Source: Sorex araneus (taxonomy: Eukaryota > Chordata > Mammalia > Eulipotyphla > Soricidae). Taken from it: a DNA stretch of 64,000 nt. This document shows positions 33,534 through 45,455 of the stretch, in pieces. The translations under genes were made by a program, and so were the position numbers. The notes under the pieces were generated by a model, which made no database searches, was not told where the DNA came from, and was given only the letters and a program-made list of their open reading frames with translations. The stretch is taken from contig NC_073306.1 in assembly GCF_027595985.1 (NCBI RefSeq), forward strand, positions 160,290,197-160,354,196, written 5' to 3'. Position 1 is the stretch's first letter, and the number at the start of each line of letters is the position of its first letter.

Positions 33534-34626
33534 AAGTTCAGGGAGGAAATAAGACAGCATCAAGCTGTGCCCAGGAAGAATGACTCCTGGCAAAAGTGCT
33601 GCCTTGTGAACCTAAGCTTGCAGATGGGTCCCTGGTGCCACTTACATGTGCTCTGCATGGCCCCTGCACCTCTACCTCTGAGACCCCCAGCCCTGCCAAC
33701 AGAGCTGGTCTTCTCTCAACCATGGTGTGTGTGAGCTGGGCAACTGGACCCTTGGTGAGCCCCACCACTGAAGACACGTACTGTAGTTGGGGAGGGGTGC
33801 ATATGTCTAAGCACCACAGCACTGAGCACTCCCATGAGCACTGTCATGTGAGCAGCACAACCAAAGGAGGGTATTCCTGGGCACTCCAAACAGGTGTGTA
33901 ACCCCGGCCATCACCCCCACAGCAAAGGGACAGAATGGAATGGCATTGGATCTCAACCAAGGACTCCCCATCTGGAGAGAAAAACAGTCTCACAGATGGC
34001 CTGGTTCTCCCTCCCTTTCTGCCTAGTGGGTTTGAGCCCCTGAAGGAAAGGAATGGAGATAGGGAGAAGTCCAGTTATTGTTTGGACACTACTGTGACCC
34101 TTGCCTTCCTGCTGGACCTATGGCAACAGCACACCCTGAAACCCAGAAGGGGTCTCCTCTAACCTGAAGACTCAGACTCCATGACCCTCCCCAGCCTCTT
34201 CCAACTGGAGGCTGGAGTAGAAAGGGGTGGGGGGCACTGCTTCAGACCCAGGTAGAGCCACCCAGGATACAGGGCGTGGGCTGGGCTCTGACTCTGGTTT
34301 CTCATCTGCTGAGACCCCCGTGGCCTGGCAGGCTCGCCACACACAGCCAAGGCATTTATATCTTCAGCAATGCCTGCGCTTTCAGGGGTCCTCACAGCAT
34401 CTGGGGCCAGGGGGACCAGTCCAAGAAACCTATTCCCCAATGATCTCCTCCCAAGTCCCACTCACGGCTAACCAGCCCCTGCCCAAAGTGGCTCATGGCT
34501 GTGCTTGAAATGCCATGTCCCTGCTTTCTATGAACAATTCAAGTTAACTGTGAGAAAGATTGTTTGCTGGGGGAGGGGTCAGGAACCTCCTATTTGCTCT
34601 GGCATCTGTTAAAGTTCACTGAGGAA
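33534..34626. other. Unique intergenic DNA
   Basis: No supported exon. Confidence 0.5.
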
Positions 34627-34775
34627 ACCAGAGAGGCAGCACAGTAATAAGGCACTTGCCTCGCATGGGGCAGAACCTGGTTTGATCCTCAGCATCACAT
34701 CTAGTCCCCTGAGCCCCACCTTTAGCACAGAACCAGGAGTAAGGCCTGAGCACCAAATGTGACCCAAAATAAAGA
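34627..34775 (+). mobile_element. tRNA-derived SINE
   Basis: CAGAGAGGCAGCACAGTAAT, GCACTTGCCTCGCATGGGG, TGGTTTGATCCTCAGCATC, AATGTGACCCAAAATAAAG. Confidence 0.88.
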
Positions 34776-35252
34776 GGTCAGTGTGGCTTCTTCCTAGGGA
34801 ACCCCTCCCTCTCCAATCTCTAGCCCATGACCCACGCCTCGTATCCCACCAGGGTGCCCACTAGAACCTGTAATGCCCTTTGAGTTGGACTTTCACTTGT
34901 TCACTCTCAGCAGACATTTCAGAGTGGCTGGGAGCTATGTCAATGTTCCCCATAGGATTCTAAGACAGAAGCCCCCACACTGGAGGGCAGAGCAGAGATG
35001 AGAGAGAAGAAGGTCCTGGCACCTGCAAATGTGGCTCCCAGATGGAGGAGGAGGCCACTGGGAGAGAGAGTGCACTGCAGGTCCACAGACATCTGTGGGA
35101 TTGAAGCTCTGCTGATAGATAATAGAGCAGCCATGAACCCAGAGCAAGCAGTACATGTTCTGTTTCCTGGAGTTCAGTCGCTCCTGAAGGCTAGCTACTA
35201 TTCTCCCCTCCCCTCACTGTCGAGGTAAGAAAATCACCTTGGCAAAGGCCTA
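34776..35252. other. Unique intergenic DNA
   Basis: Nothing identifiable. Confidence 0.5.
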
Positions 35253-35335
35253 GGACGAGGTTTAGTGAGTAGAACACTTGCCTTATATGTGTAAGGCCCT
35301 GGGCTCAGTCCCCAGCTCTGAAAAACAACAAGAGT
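35253..35335 (+). mobile_element. ID-like tRNA-Ala-type short retrosequence
   Basis: GAGGTTTAGTGAGTAGAACA, CTTGCCTTATATGTGTAAGG, CCCTGGGCTCAGTCCCCAGC, TCTGAAAAACAACAAG. The layout matches rodent ID/BC1 (atttagctcagtggtagagc...cttgcct...aaggccctgggttcggtccccagctccgaaaaa). It has no SINE body and ends in an A-rich tail. Confidence 0.65.
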
Positions 35336-36000
35336 TCCAGTGAGCTGATGAAACATGCTTAAAGATCCTTCCCAACAGGCAATAGCAAAACTGGGTGTGC
35401 TTCGCAGGTCACCCCAGCTCTGTGCCTCAGTGGTTCAGAAAGATCTGGGAAGCTTTGGAGAAATTCTAGAAACCCAGGCTAAGCTCCATGACTGGGGTCA
35501 TTTGGGGGTGCAGTGTCAGTATTTTCCCCAAGTTCCCACGGGACTCCTCTCGGGCAACCAGTTTTAGAGACTATGAGGTCTCGAGGGACACATTCCCAAT
35601 TTCTGTCATTTCAGCCACTTGCACTAAACCATGTGACCTCAAACTCCCAAAGACCCAGCAGCTCAGGGCAACCCTAGGTGTGACTCAGCTCAGCCACTTG
35701 GACTGCCTGCAAGTCTGTCAGCTCCTGGAGCCAACGGTCAACTGGCCTCGAGGGAGCAAGTGACCTGCTCTCCAGGGCAAGGCAAGGCAAGAAGAGGAAT
35801 ACACTTCTCTGTTTTACTTGGATGGTCATTTTGGCCTAAGCGTTAGAGTACAGCAAACTAACACAAAGCAGCTGCCAGGGTAAGCTCTGGGGCCAGCAGC
35901 TCCCAGCCTGTCACGGCTGTGATTTGTGCTTGGTTCCACTCCACTTACAAGCGCACATTTTCTTGTGCTGCATGGGGCAAAGCATGTATAGCTGCCCCCC
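35336..36000. other. Unique intergenic DNA
   Basis: No supported exon. Confidence 0.5.
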
Positions 36001-36110
36001 TACACATACACACACTCACAGACATACACGCACACACAGATGCACATGCGCACACACACGTCCATACACATGCACATACATGCATGATTGTATGTACACA
36101 CACAGAGTGA
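36001..36110. repeat. Imperfect CA-rich microsatellite
   Basis: CACACTCACAGACATACACG and similar alternating CA/TG/AT steps. Confidence 0.85.
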
Positions 36111-36664
36111 GAGGACTGGCTGAGACTTGAATCTGGGTAGGAGCTGTGGCCAAGTCAGGGACTGCTTGGATTTTAGTTGTTGGTGCAGTATGGGAGAAAG
36201 GAAAGGAACGTTGCTCATTTGTTTTTTCCAAGTTACCCAAATACAATCATCCCAGAGATCCTCTCTGTACATTCTTCTTATTTGGAAAAAAAAAAAAAGC
36301 TTGGATAGCAATTTTGCTTTATGGCCTGCCCCATGAGATCAGCTTTCATTTCAAAAGTCGAACCCCAGCACAAAGGGGAAGGCAGTCGGCAAGTCTCTAG
36401 AGGCAAGCCCAGCAGTCAGGAGCCTGCCCCTGGCCCTTGTGAGTGAATCTCCCAAGTCCCTGATTTTATAATTCTGGGATCCTTTTGTGTCTCACACAGG
36501 GCCTGCACACAGATTTAGTCCTAAGTGAAAGAAAAACAGAATAAAACAGAGCAGAAAAGAATGGCCAAGGAGCTTCCTTCTTCGTCAGCAAGGCACTGCT
36601 GTGGCCCAAAACTGGAATGCTGGTGAAACACTGTGGTGCCAGGGAGAAAACTTGAGAAAGCAAA
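36111..36664. other. Unique intergenic DNA
   Basis: A13 run at 36286-36298. No exon seen. Confidence 0.5.
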
Positions 36665-36940
36665 ATGCAGGCTGCGAGGTAGCTCAGTGGTCTGGCCACA
36701 TACTCTGCATGCACAGGGCCCACGTTGAACCCTGTCACTCCAATCCCCCCCCACTCCCCTGGGTATAGCCCCGGAGGCCCCCTACACCTCAGGTGAAGCT
36801 GGCAGCCCCCAACCTAGGGCCTGAGTGGCCCCGTACCCTTGGGCCTCACATTGAATCACAGGCCCAGTTTGCCCAGTGTCACCAGGGGCAACCCCCAGAA
36901 CACACCCCCAGAAGAAAAAAACCAAAACACAAATTTAAAA
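36665..36940 (+). mobile_element. tRNA-derived SINE, long divergent form
   Basis: GCTGCGAGGTAGCTCAGTGG opens like a barely changed tRNA 5' half, followed by a B-box-like GTTGAACCCTGTC, then about 190 bp of C-rich body ending CACCCCCAGAAGAAAAAAAC. The body differs from the common SINE here. Confidence 0.65.
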
Positions 36941-37014
36941 GTACCCAGTTTTTGTTAGTATTATAATGTGTCTCTACAAACCAACCGACCACACAAAAAT
37001 TTAAAACTACCTGG

Positions 37015-37150
37015 GTGGGGATGGAATATAAGAACACTGATGGAGGGAAGTTGGCACTGGAGGTGGGATTGGTGTTGAAATATTATCTGCCTAAAACTCA
37101 ACTACCAATAACTGTAAATCATGTTATTAATTAAGTAAAAAATTCTTTTT
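37015..37150 (+). mobile_element. L1 3' end, diverged
   Basis: GAACACTGATGGAGGGAAGT, TGGCACTGGAGGTGGGATTG, TGCCTAAAACTCAACTACC resembles the L1 3' UTR end seen at 21436-21597, with an A-rich finish. Confidence 0.6.
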
Positions 37151-37330
37151 AAAAAGGAATTTTTAAAAGCTCCATCGAGGGAGGACAAGGGAAGCAATAG
37201 CAGGCCAGCTGGGGAGAGTGGGGTCTGTTTCCAGAGGCAGCAGAAAGAAGTTTGGGCCTAGAACTCGACTCTGAACCCCTTCCTCTGCAGCTGGTGCTAT
37301 GCCAGTCTTTTTGATCCTACCAGAGGCAAG

Positions 37331-37885
37331 CAGACACACACATACACGCTTGAGTACAAATGCACACACATGTATGTACATGCTATGTACGTAGACACAC
37401 ATATGTAAATACATGCATGCACGTATGTACACACTTGTGTACATGATCATGCACAGACATATGCATACACATAGACACACGAATGCATGTGTGTACATAT
37501 GTATACATGTAGGCAACATGCATATACTTATGTACATATGCACACATGTAGGCACACAAATAGACATGCACACTCAGATACATGCATGCACTTATGCACA
37601 TACTATAGGCATGCATGTACATATGCATGCACACATATATGCATGCATACACTTACATACATATGCAGAGATACATAGGCACACATGTAGGCACACACAT
37701 ACATGCATGCACACATTTCTGCACATATGCACATACACTCATAGGCACATACACAGATACATGCATGCATGCACTTCTGTACATATGCACACACATGTAG
37801 GCATGCACACACATACATGTATACACATTTATGTACACATGCACACATGCACATAGGCATGCACACACATACGTTCATGCATGTA
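37331..37885. repeat. Complex CA/ATGC satellite-like tract, ~0.55 kb
   Basis: Dense irregular array of ACATGCATGCAC, GTAGGCACACA, TGTACATATGCA and ACATACA. It is a block of alternating purine-pyrimidine with many self-complementary ATGCAT and TGCA steps. Higher-order spacing near 90-120 bp is suggested by recurring GTAGGCA. Confidence 0.88.
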
Positions 37886-38828
37886 GCCACCATCTTGGTT
37901 TTATAACATCCATCTTTCAGAATCAGCAAGTAGCACGTTTCTGATATTTAAGCCTCTGCATTTGATACTCGATTATAGAAGTCCTTACACATGAACACAC
38001 TAGCTGTTAAATGATAGAGGGAAAGGGAAATCCAGTGCATGAAATGCATCAACCACCCACTTAGCTTCTGCTCTTTCAGGACCCCTTCCTTAGCCCCTGA
38101 CAAGGTCTGCAGAACCCAGAGCTGGGGCAGCTCACCAGGGCAGAAACTAAAGGCTCCCTGTTGGAGTCCATTCTGCCCCCAACCTGCAAACCAGGTGAGA
38201 TGCCCCCTTCTGTGTTCCTGTGCCTCCATCAGGGAGCCAGAGCCAGGTGATTGTCTCCCTGATGGAATTAACTCTTAGGACCATGCCCACTGGGCCCCCA
38301 TGGCATCTGTGCGACCAGCCAGGAGCCTGGTCAGAGTTCCTAGGTGGCTAGGTGGCTAGGAGTGCATGCACATCAGAGGGTCAGGAGCAGCCAAGAAGGG
38401 ATGGTACTAAAGAAAAAAGATGAAAGACGATTTTTAAGACAAGACTTATAAAGAGGGGAGGTGGATTGGGAGCCAACTGAGAGAAGAAAGGGGAGCAGGA
38501 TCTTGCCGACGGAGTCCTGGGCCTGAGTGTGAATGTTCCTAATGACTCAGCCACTTCAGAGATGGGTCTGTGGCAACGTGATGATCCCAAACCCTTGTTA
38601 AGCACAAGTCCCTACTCACAAAACTGGTGAAGGTCAGGATCAGGCAGGGGAAGAAAGAGAAGCTGCAAAGCCATGCAAAACTGCCTGGCAGCCTTGTGCT
38701 GACCACTGACTTGGTGGCCTCAGGCACATGATTTGCACTGTCCCGAATCCTAGCCCCCCCACCCCCACCCCACTGCAGAAGGAGAGTGAGCTATACTCTC
38801 AGAGGCTTGTGAAAGTATACAGTAGAAG
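37886..38828. other. Unique intergenic DNA
   Basis: Nothing identifiable beyond a short tandem TAGGTGGC at 38341-38358. Confidence 0.5.
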
Positions 38829-39026
38829 ACTAATATCCAAGGCCAAGGAAAACAGGACTGGTCAATGATTGGAATCTACCACAAGTGTGTGTGGGGTGGA
38901 GGGCAGGTAAGATAGAGAAGAGACCAGTATGACAATAATAGTTGGAAATTATCACACTGGACAAGAACTGAGTATTAAAAATAGGTAAAGGACAACCTTT
39001 CAGTATCTATATTGCAATGCCCAAAA

Positions 39027-39086
<60 letters not shown>

Positions 39087-39256
39087 TACCTGCCATAGAG
39101 GCAGGCTGGGAGGGGAAAAGAGGGAAACTGGGGACACTGGTGCTGGGGAACGTACACTGGTGGAGGGATGGGTGTTAGAACACTGTATGACTGAAACCTA
39201 ATCATGAACAGCTTTGCAAGAGTCTATCTCACAGTGATTCAATAAAAATAATCTTT
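38829..39256 (+). mobile_element. L1 3' UTR with internal (GA)n expansion
   Basis: GGACTGGTCAATGATTGGAA, GAGACCAGTATGACAATAAT, ACACTGGACAAGAACTGAG match the reverse of 55290-55420. The (GA)n at 39032-39084 sits at the point where related copies have only CCCAAAAGGAGAGAGAG. It ends CACAGTGATTCAATAAAAA. Confidence 0.88.
39032..39084. repeat. (GA)26 microsatellite inside L1
   Basis: Uninterrupted GA dinucleotides. Confidence 0.97.
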
Positions 39257-40197
39257 GGAGGAAAAAACCATATGCAATAGGATAATAGAGGAAAGCGCTG
39301 GGCCCTGAATAAATAATAACTACCTCTTCTCACTGTTGCATGAGCCAAGGCTGAGACTTCTGCAGGCCAGTGACTTACTGTTTTTTAGGTGGCATGTGGT
39401 AGCAGGGGTGATGGGACAGAGCACTTGGGAGAAAGACCCCAAACTTCTCCCACACTGGTCCTGCTTCCCAATCCTCAGGTAACCCCATAGCCTTGGAGGG
39501 CACCTCTAGAGATTCTCCCAGAATGTCCTGGATTGGGGGTTGGTGTCTCTAAAGGGAGACTGATGCCCACGCTGCTGGACCAAGATGCCAGCACCTGAAA
39601 GAATCCATACCAGCCATACCAGCACATCTATGAGTGGTCTTCCCTACCGGGGCCCGAGAACTCCAGGACTGGCCTTACCCCAGAACATATCCCCACCCCA
39701 TCCCCGAGTCTGAGAATATGGCACAGGGCATGCCCGTCGGGTCTTCTCACTTCTGCTGAGCAATATCTGGTTGCTCTCGGGAGCAGAGAGGGCGCCAGGC
39801 AGTCTTTCCACCATGACTGATGCCCAGGGGATCACAAAGACCTTCTCAGCTTCTCAAACCCCAAACCCATCTATGACAGGTCAGGTTTGAGTAGGAATTG
39901 ACTACACATGATCCCATGTCTGTGTTGTGCTCTTGGCTTTGTATTTCTTTGTAAAGTTTTCATAGCCCAAAGTGGTTGCCTGACTTCCAGTCATCACATC
40001 TGTACCCCACTTGCTTCTCAGGGACATCCTCAATCTAAGTGACCAAAACCAAGCACATGTCTTACTGGATTTGGAGGTTTAAACACATCCATAAATTCTT
40101 TAACACTCCTACGTGAAAGGTAGAAGGTCTGTACCTTCTTCCCTGGGATCTAGGCAAGCAGTAACCAATAAAATGCACTTTACCATTCGGTGGCTGT
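39257..40197. other. Unique intergenic DNA
   Basis: No supported exon. Confidence 0.5.
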
Positions 40198-40335
40198 ATG
40201 TCTTTATGCAGCTAACTCCCTTTCTGTGCCTCCATTTTCCCTATAGGAAAATAATAGTAAAATGGGGATAATAGTAGTAACTCTCTCACAGATTAGCATA
40301 AAAGTTACATTGGTTATACGTAGTGTGTGCAAGCC
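40198..40335 (+). mobile_element. MIR
   Basis: TATGCAGCTAACTCCCTTTC, TGTGCCTCCATTTTCCC, GTAAAATGGGGATAATAGTA, GATTAGCATAAAAGTTACA in MIR order. Confidence 0.8.
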
Positions 40336-41374
40336 GATGACTGCCTGATCAAGTGCAGCAAGAAGCAGAGGGACGGGAAGGGCAGAAGCAGCCACTTGGC
40401 TGTGCCTGGCACAGTCCCTCCTTCGTGCAAGTGACAAGGAGGGCCCTGAAGGCCGGAGCTTCACCGTCAATTAACTGAGGGACCGGCCAAGGCAGGGCTG
40501 GGCCTCTTCCTCTGCTGGTCACCTCAGAGCATCGCCATCCCTGCCCCCATGCCCTCCACAGAACACGAAGGCCGCTTGGCCCTCATCCGCGGACAGTCAG
40601 CAATCCTCCGGCAAGTGCAGGTGGCAGCTGATGGGCTGGGACTGCAGGCCAGCAGAGGGCAGGCACCCTTGCTGGCATCTTGACTGGCAAGAGCCCCGCT
40701 CTCACCTCTGGGCCTGCCTGCTCCCCAGCTCAAAGGTGCAGAATCATCTCAGGAGGCTGGTCTCTAGAGGATTCTAGAAACAGGTGCCGAGTCAGAAGCG
40801 TCTGCTGTGGAAGAGGAGAGCAGGGAGCAGGACTGGGGTGTTTCTGGGCCAGGCTCTGCTGAGCAGACGGATTCATGAGTTTTCCCTGCATTCAGCAACT
40901 CAGCAGATCTGGGGGTCTCACAGGCGTCTTTCCCAGGCCCCCTCTTGGCTTCTCTGCTGGTGCCAGAGCGTCACAGCCATGGCCTACGGTGAATCCTCTG
41001 GGTAGAGAAGGTGGATTTTTCTCTTAGTCCTCAGGAGGAAGATCTGCATAGCGACTAGGAATTGTTTAATTACTCACCCAGCAGCTCACAGGAAGTTCAG
41101 CATTCCTACCATCTCAAATATCAATAACCACCATCAGAAACCCCTGTTCAACATCCTCAACACCAGTGCAAGAACCGACACCTGGACCACCAACACCACC
41201 ATCCAAACACACCAGCAACATGGCCACCATCAGCACCAACCATGGCCTCTTCAAAAACTGAATCCAGAGGGGGCATCGAGGAAATGTGAGACAGACAGTC
41301 CTTCGTCTGCTCAGGAAGAGGACTGAGCACCCCATGGCACGCACCATGCTCATCAAAGGCGACACTTTGATTTC
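40336..41374. other. Unique intergenic DNA
   Basis: 41125-41250 is an ACCACCA/CATCAGCACC-rich stretch, weakly like the minisatellites at 30.4 and 32.9 kb. No gene. Confidence 0.5.
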
Positions 41375-41480
41375 ACCTCCTCAACCCTGTGAGGCAGAAG
41401 CACTTATTATGGTGCCGTTTGACAGACACGAAAATGAGGCCAGAGAACACAGCTCTTCTCTCTGACTTCACGCCAGGCAG
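41375..41480 (-). mobile_element. MIR fragment
   Basis: AACCCTGTGAGGCAGAAGCA, TTATTATGGTGCCGTTTGAC, AGACACGAAAATGAGGCCAG is reverse MIR. Confidence 0.7.
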
Positions 41481-41535
41481 GTCCAATGAATTGCAACCTC
41501 TGACAAGTTATGAAATTTTTTAAGGTCTACTTTTA

Positions 41536-41701
41536 GGAGCTGGAGAGATCAAGCAACCAGTAAGGAGTTTGCCTTGCTCACAGCCAACCCAGGTTTGTCC
41601 CTGGCACCTCATACAGTCCTCCAAGCACCCCTAGGAGTGACTCCTGAGCTCAGAGCCAGGAGTAAGTCCTGAATAATGCCTGGTGTAGGCCCCCTTCCTA
41701 A
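41536..41701 (+). mobile_element. tRNA-derived SINE
   Basis: GGAGCTGGAGAGATCAAGCA, TTTGCCTTGCTCACAGCCAA, GAGCCAGGAGTAAGTCCTGA, TGGTGTAGGCCCCC. Its A-rich end served as the target of the next SINE. Confidence 0.9.
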
Positions 41702-41715
41702 AAATAACAGGAGTT

Positions 41716-41901
41716 GGGGCTGGAGCCATAGAACAGTGGGGAGGTGGTTTGCCTTGCACACGGCTGACCCGGGTTCCATTCCCAGCATCCCATATGGTCC
41801 CCTGAGCACCACCAGGGGTAATGCCTGAGTGCAGAGCCAGAAGCAACCCCTGAGCATAGCCAGATGTGACCCAAAAAGCAAATAAATAAATAAATAATGA
41901 T
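41716..41901 (+). mobile_element. tRNA-derived SINE, A-tailed, 14-bp TSD
   Basis: GGGGCTGGAGCCATAGAACA head, full body, tail (AAAT)n. AAATAACAGGAGTT at 41702-41715 recurs as AAATAACAAGAGTT at 41902-41915. Confidence 0.95.
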
Positions 41902-41915
41902 AAATAACAAGAGTT

Positions 41916-44474
41916 TCTGTCTTTAGGTTATTTCTAGATTGCTTTTCCACAGTTTTGTATTAGTGCCAGGTGTGAAAAAAAAAAGTGAGATAGTCCCTTT
42001 GGGTATATATGGGGAGGACAGACTAACCAGGCACTTTGAGCCCTAGAATTGTGCCTCCAGCATCTGCCGAGGGTTACCTAGGGAACAAATGTCACGGTAA
42101 ACACTTCCTAGACATTGCATGGACCCAAGATAGAAGTCCTCATTCTTTCTTCCATTTTGTCCTTGAGGATTCTGCTGCTTACCTTGGGCTTCTTCCCTCA
42201 AATTACACATTTCATACATGGTAAAAGCAGCACTAAAGTGTCTGCAGATCATCGCACCTGAGCAAGATCCAAGTACCCACTCACTACTGTGTGGCCCACA
42301 AGCTAAGAATAGTTTCCACACTTTTCAATGATTTTCTTTTAACTCAGAAAAGATGAATATATCATCACTCATTAAAATTATATAAAACTCCAAGTTTAGT
42401 GTCCATAAATAAAGTGTTGGTGGGAGCACAGCTATTCCCGTTCATTTACATATGATCTGTGGCTGTTGTGGAATATTTGCTCAGAGAGCATATGGCTTCA
42501 AAGCTTGAGATTTCACTCTGGACCTTAGCAGAAAAGACGCATCTGTCCTCCCTGCAAAAGACACAGCTCTCAACCTTGCTTCTGAGCTCCATAGAGAGCT
42601 CCAAGGCCACCCTCCTTCTTGAGCACAAAGCGTTCCAGCTCTCCCTGTCGGAACGAGGTCAGACAAGCCATCGGAAGAAATCCAACCTCTCTGGGGCTTA
42701 ACTCTGAGGAAAGGATCATTGTCACACCCAGTCTGGCTCCGAAACCGGTCAGAACATGAGAACAAGATCATGTGTGTGAAAGCAGTTTGCAATCGGTAAA
42801 GCACTCCATCATGGTGGGATTATGGCATCATTCGATTCAGAGAATTGGCAGAACCGAAAGAGGCCAGTTTGCAAGGACAGAGGGAGATCTGAATAAAACA
42901 GTCCTGACCTGCTTAGAAATGATCTTTATCAAAAGCTCATGTAGCAGGACGGAATCATCCCTTAAGCATTTAAATTTTGGGCCAGAGCCTTCCCATATTT
43001 GGCGATCTTCCCAGTGGGTGGGTTTCCTCCCAGGCACAGACTCCAAAGACTTCCCTAGCCCCCATGATGCTGTTTTCTTTGGTTCCCTGGTTTGCAACAT
43101 TACCGTATTTCACCACATCATCATCAGCACCACATGACAATATTTCTGGGATAGAGTGTTAATCCCCATTGGTCATTTCAAGAGAGTGAACATGTTGGTC
43201 AAGTCATTGGTGCCACAAGTATTCACTAAGGCCCTCCAATGTGCCAGAAAAGGATCAGAGTGGGATGGTCCTAGACAGGGGCCCATACTTCATTTGAAGC
43301 TGTGCCCGTTGTCACCATATTTCAAGAAAGTGGAGAGGAGACACTGCATGGGTTCTAGGAGGCACGGGGAGATTTGCAATTCTTTCCACAAGAGAGAAGG
43401 GCTGGAAAAGGGGCATGCTGAGTGGGGAGAGATTCCCTAGAGCTGGGCTGGAGGCCTCTGCGGCCAGGGTCCCCGCCCCCCGACTTAGCAGAAACCTGCT
43501 TTCTCAGGGCCTGTCTGGAACCCCAAGAAGCAGCCCTGGACTCCTAAGCCCTTATCTGTGATCAAGGAGGCGGCCTGACACTCAGCCCACCTTAGGAAAG
43601 TGAGAGACAAACAAAACTGTGTGGGATCTGGGTGTTTATTTGCACCTTCTGCGTGGCACTAGGAGTTCTAGTGGGAAGAGCATCGCTCTTCATTGGTATC
43701 GGAGAAACATTTAAACACCTACAGCCATTTACTGATTATAAACACACACTGGAGAGGGGAGAAAAAGGGAGGGGTGGTGGGAAAGCCTAGTGGGGCCCTG
43801 CAGCTGCTTTGAACTGCATCAACGCCTCGCTTAGGAGACCCCAGGGTCCAGGGCCAGCTACAGCAACAGCTGGGTTCACGGTGGGTTTTTCTTCTATTCC
43901 CCCGCCCCCACAAAGAACAGTGTGAAAATCGAATTACCTCAAACGTGCTGATTACAAGTGCACGGGAATGGGAGGAAAATGGACAGGATTCACAAAGGCC
44001 AATGACAAGGAGTTTCCTGAGCCTGAAAGTTCCATGTATCATTAGGAGGTGACGACTGAAGAGGCTCTTCCTGGACCTTAAGGAAAGCAGCAGGATTCTC
44101 AGGTTCCCACCCTGAAGATCAGCACCCCAGATATGGAAAACAGAACCCCAGGAAATGGGGACAAAGACGAGGGAATTCATTTTGCTGGGGCAAAGAAATG
44201 TAAGATCACAGGAGTCTGGAAACGCTTGTTGGATCAACTTCTTGTCTGCAGTGACTTTTCTCCCCCTTGAGCCTTGGAGGCTGCAGCCTCTGCTTCCTGC
44301 CCCAGTCCTGCCCCCCACGAGCTGTGATACTTGCCTTGGTGATTCTCAGAACTTGTTTTCTCACCTGGGAGAGCTGAAAAACGAGTTTGAATGTATGTAT
44401 TCTCAGGGTTTCTCATAGTGAAATTAACTTCTCCAAAATAGGTATAGTTTGAGCTGGGCTTTGCTTGAGGTTGG
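41916..44474. other. Long unique intergenic stretch
   Basis: 2.5 kb without a young SINE. 43200-43315 (CACAAGTATTCACTAAGG, CCAATGTGCCAG) is a possible reverse L2 fragment. No exon recognised. Confidence 0.5.
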
Positions 44475-44625
44475 TTTGTTTGGGGGCAAAGCTGGGCAAT
44501 GCTCAGGAGGCTACGCCTGGCTCTGCACTCAGGAATCACTCAGGGAAACGCCTGGTGGACCGTATGGATGCCAGGGCTGGGCCATGTGTAAGGGACCAAC
44601 TACTCTCCCCAGCTCCAGCTTTGGG
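44475..44625 (-). mobile_element. tRNA-derived SINE
   Basis: GGGCAATGCTCAGGAGGCTA, TCTGCACTCAGGAATCACTC, CCGTATGGATGCCAGG, CCCCAGCTCCAGC in reverse order. Confidence 0.85.
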
Positions 44626-45175
44626 GCTTTGTTCTGTTTCGTGACAACTTTCTCGCTAAAGTAACTCTCCTTCATGGAGCAGAGATCCTGTTTATTGCCA
44701 ATGGCCAAAATGCAGGCTCTCCCTTGTCCCCCTAATGTGAGCAATGAAACAATTCAACACCCCACCCACCTCCACCTACCCGGGAATTATTCTCAGCTCC
44801 GCAGGTCCTGTTTGTGAGGCAGGGAACCCTCACGCCCTCGGTTCTCTGAAAACTTCTCTTTGAAGTTTGCCTGGAACCCCCCCCACCCCAAAGCTGAGCT
44901 CTCTTGCCTGTATTCACTTAGAATGTGAGTTACTTAGCTCTGTGCTGCTTGAACCCTGTTTGGCTTGCTTTCTGGGTCTAATCCAATTTGGGATTCAAAG
45001 CCCTCCCTTTTTTTAAAAGAAAATTAGACTTGAAATTGTGCTAGTAGGGACTCAAGTTTATTGTTGAGACTGACGAGTGAAATTTGGGGCAGGTCCTACC
45101 ATCACTTACCCAGATCCCAGATCTTCAGAAACCCCCTGCCCAGGAATCTGGGAGCATTAACCCACAGACTTCTCT
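44626..45175. other. Unique intergenic DNA
   Basis: Nothing identifiable. Confidence 0.5.
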
Positions 45176-45403
45176 GCATCACTGCATCACTGTCATGGAT
45201 CATTCATGGACATCATTCATGTCACTGCATCATTCATGGATTTGCTTGAGCGGGCACCAATAACGTCTTCATTTGTCCCTGTCACGTGCTAGTGTAGCCC
45301 AATGGCATCTGCTTGCTCCAGGAACATGAAAAGCACGTTGTTGTTACTGTTATCTGGCATATCAAATATGTCATGGGTAGCTTGCTAGGCTCTGCCAGGC
45401 GGG
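45176..45403 (-). mobile_element. Chimeric RTE 3' end joined to SINE body
   Basis: The minus strand reads SINE body (GCAAGCTACCCATGACATAT, TAACAGTAACAACAA) and then, at about 45337, RTE ORF2 codons matching LRVPG-SR-HWATLARDRDK, then RRYWCPLKQIHE, then an expanded tail built on CATGAATGATGCAGTGA. The SINE head is absent. An (AAAT)n stretch follows at 45404-45432. Confidence 0.82.
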
Positions 45404-45455
45404 AAAATAAATAAATAAATAAATAAATAAAATTTTTAAATTTTTAAAATATATG

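Noticed and set aside
43719-44318. 199-codon minus-strand open frame
   Set aside because: No recognisable domain or splice context. The composition looks like chance in GC-rich unique DNA.
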